DNA of 64,000 bases from Elephas maximus indicus. Its lineage: Eukaryota > Chordata > Mammalia > Proboscidea > Elephantidae. This document shows positions 60,045 to 64,000 of the stretch, piece by piece. The notes under the pieces were generated by a model that was not told the DNA's origin, did not search any database, and saw only the letters and a list, made by a program, of their open reading frames with translations. Location of the stretch: positions 53,982,001-54,046,000 of the forward strand of contig NC_064834.1 in the NCBI RefSeq assembly GCF_024166365.1, read 5' to 3'. The first letter of the stretch is position 1; every line of letters starts with the position of its first letter. A program made the translations under genes and the position numbers.

Positions 60045-60513
60045 TATTAGTCTTCTAGGGGTGCCCACAAGTACAAAGTACCACAAAATGGTTGGCTTAA
60101 AAATGACAGCAGTCTGTTCTTTCACAATTCTGGAGGCTAGACATCTGAACTCAAGGTTTTTGCAGGGCCATGCTCCCTCTGAAGGTTCTAGGGAAGAATC
60201 TTCCCTTGCCTCTTCCTAGCTTCTGGTTGTTGCCAGCAGTCCTTGGCATACCTTGGCTTGTAGCCGTAATACCTTAATTTCTGCTGCCTTCTTCACGTGG
60301 CTGTTTTCCCTTTGCATGTGTTAGTCTCTGTGTCCAAAATTTCCTCTTCTTTTAAGGATACTGGTCATTGGATTAGGGCCCAGCCTAATCCAGCATGACC
60401 TCGTCTTAACTTGGTTATATCTTCAAAGACCCGATTTCCAAATAAAGTCACATTTGCAGGTACTGGGCTTAGAACTTATACATACCTTTTGGGGGGACTC
60501 ATTTCAACCCACC
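60045..60513 (-). mobile_element. MLT1-type MaLR LTR (fossil)
   Basis: Reverse orientation: CACAATTCTGGAGGCTAGAC, CTTCTTCACGTGGCTGTTTT, GGACTCATTTCAACCCA. Old and diverged. Confidence 0.72.
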
Positions 60514-60634
60514 GCAGGGTAGTTGAGGGAAGGAAGCCCCCACAGCTTCCCTCTGGGGGGTCAGACAAGCACACATGGGAATTATTTTTCTGAAAAAAGA
60601 ACAACAGCTTCGAGCTTAAAAAAAAGACAGATAG

Positions 60635-60785
60635 ACTTAATGCCCCACTGCTTAAAGTGTGTTCATGGACCATCACCTGGGAGTCTGTTAGAAATCCCCT
60701 GACTGATTGAGTCAGAACCTGCATTTAAACGATGTCCCCAGGTGGCCTGTAAGTACATTACAGTTTGAGAGGTGCTGTTCTAATA
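60635..60785 (+). repeat. MER5A-type hAT DNA transposon relic
   Basis: CATGGACCATCACCTGGGAG, GAGTCAGAACCTGCATTTAA and CAGTTTGAGAGGTGCTG, the order of MER5A. Confidence 0.7.
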
Positions 60786-60799
60786 GTCTGACTTGTATT

Positions 60800-61220
60800 T
60801 CCTTCCCCACCCGTGGTCAGTCTAGCCTGCAGGTCTTTGTGCACAAGTCACCTGGTTAGGAGCCAGACACCCACACTGTCCTTTGTTCTCTTCTCTTCAT
60901 GTAGCATGTCATGTTTCTCACTCCGTGCGTTGTTGTTGCCCATGTTCAGGCCCTTGCTCAGCCACCCTGGAGAGTGTTGAGCTTGCTGAGCCGGTCCCCT
61001 TGTTGTGCTCTTGGGCCATGTCCAGCTTTTTGCTGTTTATAAATGTTGCTGTCATGGACATCTCTACACATTTCTTTGGGAGTTAGTTCCTTAAGGTGGA
61101 ATGTGGGAATCAGAGCACGAGCAGTTGTGGACTCATCACATTTTGCCAGATCAGGAAGCTGACATCCTACTCAATTTCCCCATTCTCCCCAACGGAGATA
61201 GGACCCTCCCTATTTGACAG
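60800..61220. other. Intronic, probable eroded repeat
   Basis: TTTATAAATGTTGCTGTCAT and GTTCCTTAAGGTGGAATGTG resemble old LINE sequence but I cannot assign it. Confidence 0.3.
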
Positions 61221-61224
61221 GTCC

Positions 61225-61600
61225 AGTGGCAGAACAGGCTTTGGAGCCACACAGGCCTGGGCTCAAATCTAATACTTTTTTTTTTTTTTTTTTGGCTGTA
61301 GGACATTGGGGAAGTCACCTAACATCTCTGAGCTTGGGGTTCTCATATGGAGTCATAGTAGTGCTACAGACTTTGTAGGATTTTTGTAAAGATAATAGTG
61401 ACACTACCCACATCCATTTACTGAATATTTACTGTGAGTTACTCATTTAATCCTTATGGTTTGTCTGCAGAGTAGCCATAATCACCCCCTTTTACCATGT
61501 GCAGAAGAGGAAACTGAAGCTGGATGAAGTAGCTTGCCAATGTTATGCTGTAAGGACATTGTGTGCTCAATCCCAGGGCTGTCATATCCAGAATGTTAAG
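61225..61600 (+). repeat. MIR relics
   Basis: Two MIR-like stretches: GAGCCACACAGGCCTGGGCT with GGAAGTCACCTAACATCTCT at 61,225-61,345, and GAAGAGGAAACTGAAGCTGG at 61,500-61,560. A T run at 61,275-61,293 interrupts the first. Confidence 0.6.
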
Positions 61601-61798
61601 TCCTATAGTACGGATGGAATAAGATAATGAACATCCAGCCCTTGGCTCCTGGCCTGGCTCAACAGTTGCTGGGTTCCTGCCTTCTCTTTCCATGGGCTTT
61701 ATCAGTTTTTCTGGGTTACTCCCAGAGTACAGGTATCTAGCTCAGCATTGTTTCAGCAGTACTTCACTGATGATTTTCCAACTTCGTTTTCTGTGCAG

Positions 61799-61836
61799 AC
61801 ACTCTCAGTGGAAGGCAGTTCTTCAATGACTCAAGG
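61799..61836 (+). other. MFSD13A: Possible second non-coding exon of MFSD13A
   Basis: A 38-base segment between a good acceptor (TTTTCTGTGCAG) and a good donor (CAAGG|GTAAGG). It carries an upstream ATG (CAATGACTC). It may be skipped in some transcripts. Confidence 0.45.
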
Positions 61837-61891
61837 GTAAGGAACAGAACTGGCTCTGATCCCTGTTCCTAACTGGCTCCTTCTTCCCCAG

Positions 61892-61967
61892 GGATGAGGA
61901 TGGCGAGACTGCCCTTGGCCATGAGCGTTCATCACTGCTTCTGGGGCTGAGGCTGGGGCTGGTGGCC
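61892..61967 (+). other. MFSD13A: MFSD13A leader with upstream open frame
   Basis: After the acceptor CTTCCCCAG (ending 61,891) the leader contains ATG at 61,894 opening an 18-codon frame ([14 protein letters not shown]...) that stops at 61,948-61,950, just before the main ATG. It could dampen translation. Confidence 0.5.
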
Positions 61968-63950
61968 ATGGGGCTGGCCCGGCCCCAGGCCTGGTTGTTG
62001 CGCCTGCCTACAGCTGTGGTCTACGGCTCCCTAGCCCTCTTCATCTCCGTCCTGCACAATGTGTTCCTGCTCTACTATGTGGACACCTTTGTGTCAGTGT
62101 ACAAGATCAACAAGGCAGCCTTCTGGGTCGGAGAGGTAGGGCCAGCACTGGGTGGGCAGCCTGGGCAAGAGCCTAGAGGGTGCACCGGCTGCTGGGCAAA
62201 TCGCAGGTGCTGAGTCCTGCCCAGGTGGGGGCAGAGGGCAGGCCAGGTTGTCCATGAGACTCAGCAAGAAAGATGGAGGTGGAGGCCTGGGTGACTTCTC
62301 CTCAGTAAGGATTAGACCAGCTTTGAACCCAGCACTGCATATGATGTAAAATATACTCTATTATTATTTTATCAGCTGGGCCCTGGCTGGGTTCAATGGG
62401 AGCAGTGGCTGGTAGAGTGGGTTTTAGCAGAGGGACTGACATGAGCAAAGGTTTTCAGACAGGAAAGTGGGGGTCATCTTTGAGGGGTGGTGAGCAGGCT
62501 GGGGAGGAGGCTGCCTGGAGCTCACTTGCTACCTCCCCTCGGCCTGCAGACGGTGTTTCTCCTCTGGAACAGCCTCAACGACCCACTCTTCGGCTGGCTC
62601 AGTGATCGCCAATTCCTCAGCTCCCAGCCCTGGTTTGTGCTTGGGGATGGCTTATCAGTCCTGTCCCATCCAACCCCCTCCCCTGGGCTGGAGGACCCCT
62701 GCCCATGTTTGGGGGTGGGGCGAAAGGGGTACTGTTTTCAGCTGTGGATGCCCCCTGCCCTCCTGGGGCTCAGGGCAGGCTCTATCCAGGTTGTAGAAAT
62801 GGCCTTGACTAACCCTTGCCTTGTTTACCTGGGGGGAGAGATTTACTCCAGCTTGGCTTGTCGGGCCCCTCAGGACTGAAATGTCTGTCCCCAGCCACCC
62901 TCTGCTGCTTCTGTCAGATCCCATTAACCTCATCACTGCTTCAATCCCATCACTGCTCGAGCCCTGAGAAGTGGGTATCCTACCACCCTTTGACCATCAG
63001 CACTGGCAGGCTGTAGGGGAGGAGATTGGGGCAGAGGAGGGGGTGTACCCACTGGGAATTGTGCTTCCTAGATTGGAGGCTAGTGTCTCTGTTTGCAGTG
63101 GGGCCACCCTGATGTGAGTGCCACATCTGGGCTGCCATCACTCCTCTGAGACATGGAAGGGGGAACTGGGGCCTGCCAAGGCTGAGGGGCACCTCCCGAT
63201 AACCCTCCTCTCCCTGGCAGGTCAGGCACTGGGCTTTCCTCTAGGGCCGTGGTGCTGACACGGGTGCAGGCACTGGGCTGGCATGGGCCGCTGCTGGCAC
63301 TGTCATTCCTGGCATTCTGGGTGCCCTGGGCCCCAGCTGGCCTGCAGTTCTTGCTGTGCCTGTGCCTCTATGATGGCTTCCTGACGCTTGTGGACCTGCA
63401 CCATCATGCCTTGTTGGCTGACCTGGCCCTTTCAGCTCACGACCGCACCCACCTCAACTTCTACTGCTCTCTCTTCAGTGCCGCTGGCTCCCTCTCTGTC
63501 TTTGCCTCCTACGCCTTCTGGAACAAGGAGGACTTCTCCTCCTTCCGTGCCTTCTGTGTGGCACTGGCCGCTGGCTCTGGGCTGGGCTTTGTGGGGGCCA
63601 CGCGGCTGCTGAGGAGGCGAGTTGAGGCGGCTGGCAGGGAGCCAGGTTGTCCAGCCCTGGCTGTGGATGGCGGGTGAGTGACCAGCCCAGGCTCTGCAGG
63701 TTCTTGCCAGCACTCTTCTGAGTCTGACTTCTACGCTGGGTCCCCTGGCTGATGGTGGCTGTCCGAGAGTGGGAGAATGGCTCTGGCTCAGCCCCAGGCA
63801 GCTCTCAACTCCCCTCTGCCCTATAGCCTGTGTGGAGAGGAACTGCTTGTGGGCGGCAAGGAAGCAGGCAGCATCACCTTGGGCCAATACCTCCGTCAGC
63901 TGGCACACCACCGGAACTTCCTGTGGTTCGTGGGCATGGACCTGGTACAG
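61968..63950 (+). CDS. MFSD13A: MFSD13A (TMEM180), N-terminal half, runs off the right edge
   Basis: MFSD13A is a predicted multi-pass membrane protein of the major facilitator superfamily; no substrate is known to me. Coding segments are 61,968-62,135, 62,550-62,632, 63,221-63,673 and 63,827-63,950, all phase-consistent, giving 276 of about 517 human residues. The next donor is CAG|GTATGG at 63,950/63,951. The start [20 protein letters not shown] has a strong context (GGCCATGG). Membrane-like stretches include [40 protein letters not shown] and [18 protein letters not shown]. The MFS-type loop motif appears as [12 protein letters not shown]. The donor after exon 2 coding (CTG|GTTTGT) is weak, and the split codon becomes Trp (QPW) where I remember Arg in human. 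Confidence 0.95.
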
Positions 63951-64000
63951 GTATGGGGAGCAGACCCCAGGACAGCTGGGGTATGCCTAACTCAAGGGGG

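Larger units (their letters stand above)
53453..61798 (+). other. MFSD13A intron 1, repeat-rich
   Basis: Inferred intron of about 8.3 kb between the promoter exon and the small leader exon at 61,799. It holds a MER5-type relic, a minisatellite, two AfroSINEs, LTR fossils, MIR relics and an old L1 end, listed separately. Stretches at 55,980-56,520 and 59,420-60,040 show nothing recognisable. Confidence 0.55.

Overview
The window is mammalian nuclear DNA, most probably from an elephant or a close afrotherian relative. The evidence is about 25 copies of a tRNA-headed AfroSINE (5' end like GGAGCCCTGGTGGCATAGTG, 3' part like GTCGGAATCGACTCGACGGC), together with a long L1, solo LTRs, MIR, L2 and MER5-type relics. 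Genes have short GT-AG exons and GC-rich promoters. Gene order and translated exons match the human 10q24.32 block PSD - FBXL15 - CUEDC2 - MIR146B - C10orf95 - MFSD13A (TMEM180). Family matches rest on remembered protein sequences, not on a search.

Layout. 1-5.9 kb: 5' half of PSD (minus; coding exons 1-5, Sec7 and PH exons beyond the left edge). 5.9-8.2 kb: GC-rich promoter zone between divergent PSD and FBXL15. 8.18-10.25 kb: complete FBXL15 (plus, 4 exons, 300 codons). 10.37-12.3 kb: complete coding part of CUEDC2 (minus, 8 coding exons, 280 codons), with a probable non-coding first exon in the CpG island near 17.6-17.7 kb. 20.2-21.0 kb: MIR146B hairpin with a TATA-type promoter and a candidate first exon about 0.7 kb upstream. 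21-44 kb: gene desert filled by AfroSINEs, a degraded ERVL-type provirus (24.5-31.7 kb, minus), solo LTRs, and a full-length but dead L1 (34.4-42.1 kb, plus, with a perfect 14-bp target duplication). 44.5-45.6 kb: C10orf95 (minus, one coding exon, 231 codons). 46-53 kb: solo LTRs and old repeats. 53.26 kb to the right edge: MFSD13A (plus), with a YY1-type promoter, a repeat-rich first intron of about 8 kb, and coding exons from 61,968 to 63,950 that run off the window.

The genes are not an operon and have unrelated jobs: ARF6 activation (PSD), an SCF ubiquitin ligase receptor (FBXL15), a CUE-domain regulator of ubiquitin and NF-kB signalling (CUEDC2), a microRNA that dampens innate immune signalling (MIR146B), an uncharacterised protein (C10orf95) and an MFS-like membrane protein (MFSD13A). 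I found no convincing undescribed system. The most notable items are two AfroSINE-in-AfroSINE insertions at the same internal position, the divergent 3p arm and apparent promoter of MIR146B, a 24-bp GC-box minisatellite in FBXL15 intron 2, RFX-type X-boxes around PSD, and a poly(A)-only insertion with a target duplication.
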